64,000 nucleotides of DNA from Lentinula raphanica (taxonomy: Eukaryota; Basidiomycota; Agaricomycetes; Agaricales; Omphalotaceae), in the NCBI GenBank assembly GCA_027919835.1, contig JANVFP010000013.1, positions 1,116,001 through 1,180,000 on the forward strand, given 5' to 3'. The translations under genes were made by a program, and so were the position numbers. The notes under the pieces are model-generated. The model saw only the letters and a program-made list of their open reading frames with translations. It did no database searches and was not told the DNA's origin. Positions 54,128-64,000 of this stretch are shown piece by piece; within the stretch, counting starts at the first letter, position 1; each line of letters begins with the position of its first letter.

Positions 54128-55863
54128 ATGGAACCACCTCCAAATTCAATAAACGACTTCCCAAACGAACTCCTTGAAAAAATCTTCCATGCAGGCGTCG
54201 ATATAGACAGGAACGAACGCCTACCCCGCTCACTCATCTCCTACTGCGCCGTCAACTCGCGCTGGCGAGCAATCTGCCTCCAATCTCCCGAGCTATGGAC
54301 AGACATCCGCATACCCATGTATCATCCTCGTCCCGAATGCGTCATCGCACGGGTTACCACCTCTCTCTTAAGGTCCCGGTTTTGTCTATTAGACGTCTCT
54401 CTCGACATCACTCTCGCATGCGCGCAGTCCCGGTGAGTGCGAATTCCGCTCAGGACGAAACGGTCCCGCACGATGTGTCCCGTTTGATGCTTCCCATATT
54501 GGAGCATACGCTCGCACTACCCCACAGTACCATCCCTCGCATCCGGCGATTCCATTTCACCTCCGAGATCCCTTTCATCTCAGGCGACGTCCTCTTCATC
54601 TGTGTCCGTCTTTCTCAGTTCGACGCACCCCAGCTAACCGACATCTCCCTCCGATTCGCGTATATCCCTACTAATAGTCCGAACCCGCCTGTGGTCGAGA
54701 TGAATCGGTATTCGTCGTTGACGATATTCCGGTCTGTGCCGAAGCTGAGAGTTCAGAGGCTTTGTGGGGTTGATGTACACTTTCCGCTCCGGGGTCTGAC
54801 GACGTTGGAGATTGCGGATGTGAGGCCTGATGAGGTGAGTTTGGGGTATCTCGCGAGGTATTCGCCTGCGCTGGAAGAGCTACGGCTGGTTCGGTTACAT
54901 CCGATGATGAACGCTGTGGACCTTCAAAGTAACAGTTCCCAACCCAAGTTCTCCTTTCCTGCATTACGCACACTCATCGTCAGCTTCACCCCACGGACTC
55001 GATTCACTCCCGGAACATGTGCCCTCGCACTCCTATCCTCTCCCAACCTCCAATACCTCGATATCCGCGGCCCCTCCGTCCCCTCAGACCCTGCTACCGC
55101 TTTTCCTAACCCTTCGCGTCTCCCTAACCTCCACACTCTCTGTCTGAAAGACATCGTGTTTACGAATCCTAGTCAACCTCAGGAGGTTCATCATGATCCA
55201 TCGTTTTTCCTCGGGTTCACCTCCGTTCGACATCTGCAGTTGATCGACACTCCACCTCAGGCTCTTTTCCCGAACCAGTTTGAGTCGAAACCAAAGCGTC
55301 TCCTCCGATCCCGCTCGAGTGAGCTTAAAGTGCCTTCGACGGACGGTGTGATGCACCCACTTTCTTGTGCGAACGAACTGAATCATAGGGTACTCTTGAA
55401 ACAAAAAGGGGAGCTTTTGAAGCTATCCTTCTCCTTCCCATCACAAAGCACACCATCGACCGCAGGCCTAGGTACCACGAGCGAGTCTCACACCCACACT
55501 CACTGGCCAAACCTCCACACACTCACACTCTCCACCATCCGCGCCCAAGACGTCCTATGGCTCTGTGAGCTCGTCGCCTCCCGACCAGGGGAGATCAAGA
55601 CGGTGTACCTCTCGCATACGGCGAAGCGGAATTTGGCTGAGTTGGTGAGGATAGACTCAGAGTGTACGATGACGATGACGATGCGGACTCGAGGCGAAGA
55701 TGGTGGTGGTTCGGATGGTGGGGATGGTGGTGAAGGTGAAGGTGAAGATGATGGGAAAAGTGATGGGAAAGATGGTGATATGGATGATATGGATCCTGTG
55801 GCGTGGTTAGAACGGCGTGTTGAGGTTAGGGAGTATCGGTGTGTAAAGGATCGGACTTTTTGA
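54128..55863 (+). pseudogene. F-box/LRR paralogue 1 with frame break
   Basis: The first frame (54128-54436) encodes an F-box: DFPNELLEKIFHAGVDIDRN, then SLISYCAVNSRWRAICLQSP and ELWTDIRIP. At about 54425 the reading continues only in another frame (to 55863), beginning AQDETVPHDVSRLMLPILEH and running through LRR-like segments (SPALEELRLVRLHP, SSPNLQYLDIRG) to an acidic Gly-rich tail. A GTGAGT...CAG stretch of 21 bases at the break is too short to be an intron and would give the wrong frame. The sister copy at 60280 is open throughout. So this copy is either broken by an indel or affected by an assembly error. Confidence 0.7.
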
Positions 55864-56196
55864 ATTTTAGGTGCCACTGCACAGTCTTACCAGTCTCTCC
55901 TAGTCGGATAATGGATTTAATTGTCGTACTGTAAGTCAATGTACCGCCATTTATTGCAGACTGAGATTGCTTTTCTATCTCTCTGAGTGAGCGTCCGATT
56001 ATCAAACTCATAGGCCAATGGACCTGGGATCTGGGACAAGACTCCGACCATCTCCTGGCTTACAGCCTCCTACAACTGGCGAGTAAGTATGGGCTCAGTT
56101 CACTTTCGAATCAATCATCAAACAGGAGGCAGGCTGGGAATATAGGACTGAAGGGCCTTCTGACTCTGAGTACTAGACTACGACTTGTGGCCTTGA
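55864..56196. other. 3' flank of F-box copy 1
   Basis: No gene. Positions about 55900-55995 resemble the sequence after F-box copy 2 (61985-62080), sharing TGTACCGCCAT and ATTGC, so the 3' flank was duplicated with the gene. Confidence 0.5.
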
Positions 56197-56486
56197 CTAG
56201 AGTCTAGTCCCACCCCCTCCTATGTATTATCCTCAACCCTGAGTCAGTTTCGAACCACCAGCGAAGAGATCCAGAAATCATATCCCTGTTTCATTATCCA
56301 TACTCCTGAACAGTCTCACCTATACCCAAGGCTATACTATAGAAGCCCTCCCCAAACTTGCCCCCTGTACTCTCATCTTATTCCCAACCCAACTTTGTTT
56401 TACTCGAACATCATCTGCAGTGTGCACTGTCATCTATAACTCAGAGTCAACGTTCAACCCTACACGTACACACAACTTTCATCATG
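56197..56486 (+). repeat. Inverted, orphan copy of the hypothetical A promoter
   Basis: This stretch matches the reverse complement of about 53290-53565, which is the promoter and 5' leader of hypothetical copy A, including the GACTAGAGTCTAGTCC palindrome and the CATCATCTGCA and CCCAACCCAACTTTG-like blocks. The match ends near an ATG at 56484, but only seven codons follow before a stop. So the promoter was copied without its gene, or the gene was lost. Confidence 0.8.
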
Positions 56487-56626
56487 TACAAGGAAATTTC
56501 GTGGTAACCCTTCGATAACACCTCACCGGTGACACGCCTTATCCTACCACAACTTCCATCTTTAGCGTCTTCTTATCCAGCAATCCCACTGGGTAAACAA
56601 CAAGCGCGCAGACTAGGAGATTCTTA

Positions 56627-57554
56627 CTAGGATTCATCCATAGCCCCTTCGCCGTTAGCTGTTTTGTAAAATTCGTGGCGTATCTGTACAATGAAGGCAA
56701 AGATGTCTTGTGTGGCATTCAATCTGTCTACCAACAGCGGGAGTGACAGTAGCGGAGGCGAAGTCTTCACAACTGCATGTCAAAGTCAGCGCACTCGTAT
56801 CGCGGTTGATGGGTATGCAACGAACCTCTGTAATTTGGACCGGAAACATCCAAAACGAAGCTGAACTCCCGTTCTGGATTCGATATATCGACGCGTCTGA
56901 AACTTATCAGCAGCTGCTCCTTCTCCATTCCTTCTATTGTACAAGCCAGGAGCTTCTCGTACGCGTGCAATTCTGGTGTGACCCGGGACGCGTGCGAGTT
57001 CAGTGTCGACCGTTCTTTGCCCTTGTCTGAGCATCGTCATAGTTAATAACGATAAGAGGAGTGCGTCAAAAGGAGATCAAACAAACCTGTTCTGAGGCTG
57101 GCGATCAAAGCGCGGTATTCATCTATCTGAGCCTGAATAGTTGCGCTACGTTCGTTAAGGGATGTGATCTGCCTTTTGAACGCAGATACAGCGAGCTCTG
57201 CATCTTTTCTCTCAGCCTGTTCTTTCTCCAGAGCTGGATAAAGCACATGTTGGAATTAACCTTCCATTGACGAAGCAGATACTCACTTGCCATCAGTTCG
57301 ATCTCTTGAACTTTGCACTTGCTAATCTCACCCTCAATCTTCTGACATTTATCCTGCATCTTTTTCTTTTCCGCTGCATCCTTCGTCCGTTTGTCCGTAA
57401 TGGCTGTGATGGACCTGTTTTTGTAACTGTTGACAGCCTTCAAGAAGTTCTGCAGAGTTTCTTCGTATACAGGAATGTCAAGGTTGATATGTGGATTTGG
57501 ATCTGACAAGATAGACTTGAGGTCAAGATGAAATCCTCTTGGTACAAAAGCCAT
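56627..57554 (-). CDS. SPC25: Kinetochore protein Spc25 (Ndc80 complex)
   Basis: The start at 57554 gives MAFVPRGFHLDLKSILSDPN. A coiled-coil half follows (KKKMQDKCQKIEGEISKCK; after an intron LEKEQAERKDAELAVSAFKR). The globular C-terminal domain has the family block TIEGMEKEQLLISFRRVDIS, REFSFVLDVSGPNYR, and LVDRLNATQDIFAF, ending GAMDES at 56627. Spc25 pairs with Spc24 at the inner end of the Ndc80 complex, linking microtubules to the kinetochore. It lies between the two copies of the duplicated hypothetical gene. Confidence 0.9.
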
Positions 57555-58159
57555 GGCCGATGAAGCTGAAAGTAGGTGGTCGTTCAAGTTCACTTGTTGT
57601 TCTCGTCACAAGATCGCGACGGGCCATGATTTGTCAGCGCTGCCTCCGGCGTCAAATTTTGAACCCTTCTCCTGCGTTTCCCTTTCATCTCCCCTATCAC
57701 TGCAAGGTTGCCAGCCAATGCAGTTGGTTGACCACGATACAGTAGGTACTCTGTTATTCTTCTCATGGATCTGACATTGTTGATGAAGAATACTAGTTCT
57801 TCAAACGGTTGACTGCGCTCTTTGATTCATCCAAAAATCAAGGCTCGATATGGATCACTCATAAACGACGTACGAGCTTTCAATACAGAGAACATAGGGA
57901 CTCTGCTGATCCAGAGCTCCAGTCTCTCACGATGATGGAGATGTGGCAATGAAAGTCGAGGTCGGCGCCGAGGACTCACGAAGTTATCCTTGTCTAATGC
58001 GAGTCTCGGATGGTGATAAAGTCAAATTTTCCACAACAGTACGCAATGTTCAAATTACGCAATGTGGATTTTTGGGATCTCATGACATGATTATACCAGG
58101 TCAACTCAACGGAGCTTCCTCACTTTCACCAAGTTTATGGTGCTCTTCTCAAATCATCT

Positions 58160-58525
58160 ATGACTACTCTCCGCAAGCGAGACAAGAAGCGCGAAAAGCA
58201 GCGCGCGGAGGACGCCGCAGCTAGGAAGAAGAAACTGTCAGAACCTGTCATTGCGGCTGGACCAAAACGGGGGAATGGACGTAGGAAACGACAACGACGC
58301 ATCAAAGCAGCCTTGAAACAGCAGGAAACCTTGGCGAAGATTAAATCAAAGGAGGACGGAAAAGCCAAGATGAAGTTGACCACAGGAGCTCCATGTCAGT
58401 TTACAATCTCTTCTCAATTCAAGGATCGTGTGACTTCATTGCTTTCATTGTCAATTCCAGAATCATGTTCCGAATCCGATGGCTTTTCAAACCGACGTTG
58501 CATGTTGCGGGAATCCTCTACATAA
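58160..58525 (+). CDS. Small, highly basic hypothetical protein
   Basis: A 121-codon frame that starts MTTLRKRDKKREKQRAEDAA and is strongly Lys/Arg-rich to about residue 75 (GRRKRQRRIKAALKQQ), then becomes Ser-rich. The basic part is plausible for a nucleolar or ribosome-associated protein, but I recognise no domain. An intron in the second half is possible. Confidence 0.4.
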   Translation: MTTLRKRDKKREKQRAEDAAARKKKLSEPVIAAGPKRGNGRRKRQRRIKAALKQQETLAKIKSKEDGKAKMKLTTGAPCQFTISSQFKDRVTSLLSLSIPESCSESDGFSNRRCMLRESST

Positions 58526-58715
58526 GTATGTACAACTGTATGTCCAACCTTTCGTGCCTTTCCTGCTATCGATTTCGCCCATCGATAATATACTCCCTTC
58601 CCCGCCTTTCCTTCCCTGCAATTGATAGTGTCGCTTCCTGGCACAGCCCGCGACCTGCCGTCTTGGCAGTACAAGTTGTACAAAGTGGTACAGCTGCGTT
58701 GAGTACACTTTACAA

Positions 58716-59737
58716 ATGGCATCATCCTCGGATTCCTCCAAGTCTCAGGCTGTGTATGCCCATACCACGACCGTGACCGTCAACGCTGACGCTAGGGAGG
58801 ACCAAAAAGCTGAATCGCAATGGAAGGCGGAGTATCATGCGTGCATTCGAAACACCAGAATCAATATCCTCATGGACAGCCGGAAACGCAGATTGGACTC
58901 GTGCTTTACGAATGAATGTAACTCTCGCCGGTATGCTAGAGCCCATTATCATCATCCCATCGTACTCCCCCCTCTTCACCTTGAAGCATTTCCTGACGAG
59001 TCTTACCTGTATTACCTTCCCCTAGCCTAATCGGAGGCCCCAAAATTACATTCCGGTGCCATTATACTGTCTGGGTAGACGCCCACGTGTCGAGCACGAA
59101 CGAAGGCTATTATGACAAGTTTGTCAATGTCAGGAGAACAAGAAGAGAAGGGAACACGAACGTTGCGGCGGTGCCGGAGTTGGTGATGGATCTGGATCGT
59201 CAGGCATGGGAGGAGTCCATCGCTCAAGAGTTTGAGAACCAGGTGAATGGCATTCTGGTTGGAAATTTGGAATGGTTCTAACACCCGATTGTTGTTCGGC
59301 CTCCTCCTCTGTCAACACCACCACCACCACCACCCTCGAAGTCAAATCCCAATCCCAATCCCATCAAATTCTCCATATCAGAAGCCGCCAAATTGACTTG
59401 CTCGCTCTTGCGTAAAGTCCAGGATCCGCTAGTACACACCCTTCAAGAGTATACCCCTAAAAACCGTCATTCAACGAAACGTATCTCAATGACACGTTCA
59501 AAGGCGGAAGAGTTCAAGGACGCTTCGTCGGGCCCGGTGTCTATTTCACGCAAGCCCAGCCAGGCCAGTGGGTGGAAGAAGGATGCTGAACAGACCCTAA
59601 GAAAGGCGGTGTTGCTAGCGAATGCGAATATGATCAAGATGTCCAGGATGGGGGCCTTGCAGTGTGGAGTGCAGAGTCGGGAAAAGTCGTTGTTGGCGAA
59701 GGAGAGTCGGTCAACTCTGAGCGCAGTTCAGGCTTGA
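58716..59737 (+). CDS. Hypothetical fungal protein, copy B
   Basis: Paralogue of copy A: ADAREDQKAESQWKAEYHAC, MDSRKRRLDSCFTNECNS, then after the intron near 58932-59028 IGGPKITFRCHYTVWVDAHV and STNEGYYDKF. At the second intron the copy A acceptor sequence TCGTCAG has become TTGTTCGG, so no AG exists there. The next AG (CTCGAAG, 59342) restores the frame in phase 0, giving SNPNPNPIKFSISE and the shared tail SGWKKDAEQTLRKAVLLANA ending 59737. So the copy can still be coding with a shorter middle. It is adjacent to F-box copy 2. Confidence 0.65.
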
Positions 59738-60279
59738 ATATCGTTATGCAGTGGACCTGTATTGTATCATAATGCATGATTCATTATGATTAGTATCATG
59801 GAGGACTCTTTGCTGTGACGCTGTAACATTTGTACCCCTCGAAGCTTCCTACGTCTCACCAATTGCTCCCAATGATAACAAGTCTGAATTCCTGTTGTTT
59901 TACTAGGGGAAACATTTGACAAGGAAGAGGACGAGAACGAGGCTGAGGATTGAATCAGAATAGGGTGATGACTTTCAGTGTACGCTGCATGTCTGTGAGC
60001 TCGACTCTGCGTGAAGAGATTGTCCGATGTACCTATGGAAATCGTGGGAATTTTTTCCAATGCAATCAACGCGCGCGCCTGCGCGTACCTCTAATAACCA
60101 ACTAATAACGCATGCGCGAGAGGGGTACCTAGGGAAGACTACAAATCTTTCCGTCTTGAACACTCGTGCAAGAATCACAATTTGAGTAAGTATTCCTATG
60201 CTAGATAACTCTCTATTCATCAATTTCATACTACTAGGTAATCACCAGGTCCAGTTTACTGATACTTCGAACGACGAAG
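59738..60279. other. Intergenic, promoter of F-box copy 2
   Basis: No gene. A GCGCGCGCCTGCGCG-rich patch lies at about 60071-60085. Confidence 0.5.
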
Positions 60280-61989
60280 ATGCCAACTACAATTCCCAGA
60301 ACCCGTGAAAATCCAAATCCTAATCCAATCAGACTGCCAGTGGAAGAATTCACGAATCAGAATCTACCAGATGTGCTCCCAAATGAGCTCTTAGCAAAGA
60401 TATTTCGTGCTGGGGTTGATCTAGAGAGAGACGAGAAACTACCGCGCTCATTGATCACCTATTGTGGTGTCAATTCACGTTGGCGAGCTGTGTGTCACCA
60501 GTCTCCGGAACTTTGGACAAATATCAACATCCCATTGTACCATCCTCGTCCCGAAACAGTAGTTGCGCGAGTTACAACCTGGCTGGAAAGGTCCCGATCT
60601 TGTTTATTGGACATCTCATTCACCATCACTCTAGCCATGCTGTCAACCCCGATCCCGATGGACGCAACTCCTGACCATACGCAGCACGATGAATTCGAAG
60701 TGATGCGTGGCATTGAGTTTGTGCTTGTACCTCATATCCCTCGCATTCGGCGGTTTTATTTTGGGTCAGAATTGCCTTTCTTCACTAGAGAGGTGTTACT
60801 CATTTGCATTCGCCTTGCTACGCGCCACGCACCTCAACTGACCGACATTTCTCTCAAATTTGAGCCTTTAATCAATCCCAATTCCGACCGTCTTCTCATC
60901 AAGATGGATCACCTTCCGAATGCACCGTTATTCAGGTCTGCACCAAACCTTCGACATCAAACCCTTCATGGCGTTGAGGTACACTATCCACTTCATGGAC
61001 TCTCAACTCTGGAGCTCTTTGATGTACTTCCTAACCAGCCGAGTTTTCGTTACCTCTCCACCCAGTCGCCTGCCCTAGAAGAACTACGTCTCCTTCGGTT
61101 ACATCCGATGACAGACGCTGCCGACCTCACACAATCCAAGTTCTCCTTCCCTGCATTGCGCTCGTTAGTGGTGAGCTTTGCACCAGTGAAGTTCGTTCCC
61201 GGCACATGCGTGCTCGCACTGATGTCCTCTCCGAATCTTCGATATCTCGAAATACGTGGCACAACCATTCCCGACCCTGCTACATCTCTCCCTGATCCTG
61301 CTCATCTCACCCAATTGCACACTCTTCGTCTTCGAGAGATCATGTTTGAAAATCCTACTCTGCCTGGAGTGAACTTTCATGATACATCTTTCTTTCTCGC
61401 ACTCACCTCCGTGCGAGATCTCCAATTGATTGACACTGCACCTCAGGCTCTTTTCCCGAAACAAGAGACAAAACCAAAACGTCTTCTGCGATCCCGCTCA
61501 GGGGAACTCAGAGTGCCTGACGGTGCAGTGCACCCAACTTTTCGGGCAAACGAACTGGATCATAGGGTACTTTCGAAACAAAAAGGAGAGCTTTCGAAGT
61601 TATCGTTCTCAGCAGAAGGCACATCATCGAACCCAGGGACCACGAGCGAGTCCCATTCCCACTGGCCAAACATAACCACCATCACACTCGACACGATCCG
61701 CGCCAGAGACGTCGTGTGGCTCTGTGAACTGATCGCCTCGCGACCCGAGATCGACACGGTGTATCTATCGCATTCAGCCAAACGACATCTAACTTCCTCG
61801 GTGACAATGTGGAAAGGTGATCATGATCAAGAAGATAGAGTTTTGTCCTGGGATCTGAACCTGGAGAGGAAGAACTTGACGAGGACGAGGCCGAGGATTG
61901 AAATGGGTGATATGGATCCTGTTGCGTGGTTGAAACAGCGTGTTAAGGTCAGGGAATACCACCCTAAAGGAATGGGCTTTTTGGGTTAG
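60280..61989 (+). CDS. F-box/LRR-type protein, paralogue 2 (intact)
   Basis: A single exon of 569 residues. The F-box comes after a Pro/Asn-rich start (LPDVLPNELLAKIFRAGVDL, SLITYCGVNSRWRAVCHQSP, ELWTNINIP). LRR-like segments follow (SPALEELRLLRLHPM, SSPNLRYLEIRG, LTQLHTLRLREIMF), ending VKVREYHPKGMGFLG. In this superfamily the F-box recruits Skp1 of an SCF ubiquitin ligase and the repeats bind substrates; the substrate is unknown. It is the undamaged member of the local trio. Confidence 0.85.
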   Translation: MPTTIPRTRENPNPNPIRLPVEEFTNQNLPDVLPNELLAKIFRAGVDLERDEKLPRSLITYCGVNSRWRAVCHQSPELWTNINIPLYHPRPETVVARVTTWLERSRSCLLDISFTITLAMLSTPIPMDATPDHTQHDEFEVMRGIEFVLVPHIPRIRRFYFGSELPFFTREVLLICIRLATRHAPQLTDISLKFEPLINPNSDRLLIKMDHLPNAPLFRSAPNLRHQTLHGVEVHYPLHGLSTLELFDVLPNQPSFRYLSTQSPALEELRLLRLHPMTDAADLTQSKFSFPALRSLVVSFAPVKFVPGTCVLALMSSPNLRYLEIRGTTIPDPATSLPDPAHLTQLHTLRLREIMFENPTLPGVNFHDTSFFLALTSVRDLQLIDTAPQALFPKQETKPKRLLRSRSGELRVPDGAVHPTFRANELDHRVLSKQKGELSKLSFSAEGTSSNPGTTSESHSHWPNITTITLDTIRARDVVWLCELIASRPEIDTVYLSHSAKRHLTSSVTMWKGDHDQEDRVLSWDLNLERKNLTRTRPRIEMGDMDPVAWLKQRVKVREYHPKGMGFLG

Positions 61990-62366
61990 CAGTCTCTCCG
62001 AGTCGGATTTACTGTCGTACCAGTGTATGTACCGCCATCTATTGCGAATTGCTTTTTCATCTCTCAGTGTTCGCTGCGTCTCGACTTCATTGAACTTTGT
62101 AATCGCCGTATGTAGATGAGCTGACTGCCTTTAGATGGTTCCTCCTGCGCCGCACGCAACCTCTGCCAACAGCTGCCGACCTGTACTGAGCCGTGGGTAT
62201 ATTCAATGCATTCGACTCCGAACACCCACAATCTACTGTGTTACTCTTCTTCCGTGTTGCTTCATAGAACCAGTCATGGTGAGTAGCTTCTTTCCAGATG
62301 ACCTCCATCCATGAGCCAATCAATCTCGTACATAGCTGTTCAAGTGCTTTACTATCAGTCCAGAAC
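61990..62366. other. Intergenic, between F-box copies 2 and 3
   Basis: It holds the duplicated 3' flank of copy 2 and the promoter of copy 3. No gene seen. Confidence 0.5.
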
Positions 62367-64000
62367 ATGCCTGTCATCACTACTACTACTAGTCAAGGAA
62401 GCCCCGATACTGATCCAGTCAAACCGCAAGTCGAGTCAGCGAATTTGCCAGATGAGCTACCAAACGAGCTACTGGCAAAAATATTTCACGCCGGGGTCGA
62501 TCTAGACAGGGACGAAGAGCAGCCCCGCTCACTGATCACATATTGTGGCGTCAACTCGCGTTGGCGAGCAGTTTGCCCCCAATATCCGGAGCTGTGGACT
62601 GACATTAGGATCCCGTTGATTCACTGTATGCGGTCTCAAGCGGCGTTCGAACGAGCTGAAGTTTGGCTCGAAAGGTCCAAGTCACACCTCATTGACGTTA
62701 CGATCACAGTTGTTGAAGCTATGCAAAAAATGGCGACAGACGATGATTCAAACGAGGCGGCGTACAACACTATAATCATGCTTGAAACTCATATCCCTCG
62801 AATGCGGCGGTTCAACTTCTGGTCAGAATTACCTTCTAGGGCATTCTCCTTCACTACAATCTCGTATCACAGGCTGTTTCAATACTATGATGCACCCCGA
62901 ATGACGGACCTTTGTCTCAAATTTGGCTTTCCCCCCGTCACTATCAATGACAACCGCCATGTTATGTTAATGACCAACCCTGCTAGAGCACCTTTTTTCA
63001 AATCTGCACCACAACTCCGGCACCAAACTCTTCGGGGCATTGATTTACAGTTCCCTTTGACTGGTTTGCGCTCTCTTGATTTATTTGATATAATTCCCGC
63101 CCGGTGGAATCTTCATTACCTCTCCAAAGCATCACCTTCCCTAGAAGAATTGCGCCTGCTATGGTTGTATCCAGTGAGGGACCCGGTCATATTCGCCTCT
63201 TGGCCGTCCGAATACCCTTTTCTTGCGTTGCGCTCATTGATAGTGAGCTTTATACCTTACTGGAATAATCTGGACCATAGCATAAGTGCTCTGGCACTAA
63301 TGTCCTGCCCTAATCTTGAATTCCTCGAAATACGAGGTCCCTTCGTTCGCGATCCCGTCACATCCTTTTTTGATCCCGCTTTGCTCACTCAATTGCACAC
63401 ACTCTGTCTTCGAGATATTGAATTCGTGGAGCCTAGTCCATTTGGAGTAGACTGGCATGCTCTGACTTTCTATCTGGCTCTCACCTCTGTCCAACATCTC
63501 CAGTTGATCAACACTCCACTTGAACCTCTTTTTCCAGAGAGATTGACAAAACAGAAACGTCTTTTGCGATCCCGCTCACTCGACCTCAGAGGGTCTGAGT
63601 CTTCGGACAATGACACTGGAATGCCCCCACCTTTTCGATTCAATGAATTCGAACATAGGATACGAAAGGGCCCAGAGCTTCTGGAGTTGGGGCCTTTCTC
63701 ATCGGAAAATGCAACATCAGATCCCCGAGTCGCGAGTTCTCGTACATACTGGCCGAAGTTGACTGCTATCACGCTGGACACAACCCACGCGAAAGACATA
63801 GTATGTCTTTGTGAGCTGACTGCAGAGCGACCCGAGATCAAGACGGTATATCTCTCGCAATTTGCCAAACGACTTTTAGCGTCCTCGGTGGCAATTCCGA
63901 GAGGTGATCGAGAAGATAGGGCTTCTTACCAGTGGGATCTGAGCATGGAGAAGGAGAGTTGGGTAAGGAGGTGGCCTACAACTTTCAAGCGGGACGATAT
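62367..64000 (+). CDS. F-box/LRR-type protein, paralogue 3 (cut by window end)
   Basis: The ATG at 62367 gives MPVITTTTSQGSPDTDPVKP and an open frame to the window end with no stop. The F-box reads LPDELPNELLAKIFHAGVDL, SLITYCGVNSRWRAVCPQYP and ELWTDIRIP. LRR-like segments follow (SPSLEELRLLWLYPV, CPNLEFLEIRGPF, LTQLHTLCLRDIEF). It is clearly related to copies 1 and 2 along the full length, including the QKRLLRSRSLDLR block. The 3' end is outside the window. Confidence 0.85.
   Translation, partial: MPVITTTTSQGSPDTDPVKPQVESANLPDELPNELLAKIFHAGVDLDRDEEQPRSLITYCGVNSRWRAVCPQYPELWTDIRIPLIHCMRSQAAFERAEVWLERSKSHLIDVTITVVEAMQKMATDDDSNEAAYNTIIMLETHIPRMRRFNFWSELPSRAFSFTTISYHRLFQYYDAPRMTDLCLKFGFPPVTINDNRHVMLMTNPARAPFFKSAPQLRHQTLRGIDLQFPLTGLRSLDLFDIIPARWNLHYLSKASPSLEELRLLWLYPVRDPVIFASWPSEYPFLALRSLIVSFIPYWNNLDHSISALALMSCPNLEFLEIRGPFVRDPVTSFFDPALLTQLHTLCLRDIEFVEPSPFGVDWHALTFYLALTSVQHLQLINTPLEPLFPERLTKQKRLLRSRSLDLRGSESSDNDTGMPPPFRFNEFEHRIRKGPELLELGPFSSENATSDPRVASSRTYWPKLTAITLDTTHAKDIVCLCELTAERPEIKTVYLSQFAKRLLASSVAIPRGDREDRASYQWDLSMEKESWVRRWPTTFKRDD

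Noticed and set aside
54434..54454. A 21-base GTGAGT...CAG intron in F-box copy 1
   Set aside because: Too short for a spliceosomal intron, and removing it yields the wrong frame.
1..64000. tRNA or rRNA genes
   Set aside because: No convincing tRNA B-box plus cloverleaf and no rRNA-like conserved blocks were seen on either strand by eye.

Overview
This window is a stretch of a filamentous basidiomycete genome, most likely a mushroom-forming agaricomycete. The evidence is the short (about 50-65 nt) spliceosomal introns in nearly every gene, single-copy fungal genes (VPS5, MPE1, ERG4, DSK2, EMC5, DSL1/ZW10, COQ1, RED, SPC25), a DUF6699 protein, expanded F-box/LRR genes of mushroom type, and a mobile region carrying a TET/JBP-type dioxygenase. 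I cannot assign a genus from sequence alone.

Layout. (1) 1-6264: a DUF6699 protein cut by the window start, a small secreted protein with a kinase-like catalytic loop, a short-chain dehydrogenase and a secreted GH18 chitinase. (2) 6265-9232: gene-poor DNA holding a 639-bp foldback element with long inverted repeats and a 9-bp target-site duplication. (3) About 9.45-22.57 kb: an accessory block bounded by repeats. All three genes I can model in it run leftward: a Crypton-type tyrosine recombinase with a proline-rich hinge and a GCR1_C-like tail (22145-19879), a large TET/JBP 2-oxoglutarate/Fe(II) dioxygenase with a Ser-Pro repeat N-terminus (17442-12927), and an unrecognised protein (12118-9972). 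The block also holds several families of short tandem and palindromic repeats, a perfect 27-bp hairpin before the dioxygenase start, and debris resembling a Ty3-type reverse transcriptase. (4) 22.8-51.5 kb: dense, conserved housekeeping genes. (5) 52.4-64.0 kb: a local duplication zone with two copies of a fungal hypothetical gene, three F-box/LRR paralogues (one with a reading-frame break, one running off the window end), a relic of the RED 5' end, and an orphan inverted copy of a promoter, with SPC25 lodged inside.

How the parts fit. The most interesting region is block 3. Its architecture is a recombinase at one edge transcribed into the block, followed by co-oriented cargo, with a shared 12-bp word near both edges. 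This resembles the captain-plus-cargo plan of tyrosine-recombinase elements. Fungal TET/JBP genes are known to be expanded and linked to KDZ transposons; I see no KDZ transposase here. A Crypton-like recombinase accompanying a DNA-modification enzyme is therefore the candidate new system, but the boundaries and the mobility are inference.

Exon limits were read by eye from GT/AG sites and frame continuity. Those given to the base are the best supported; others are approximate.
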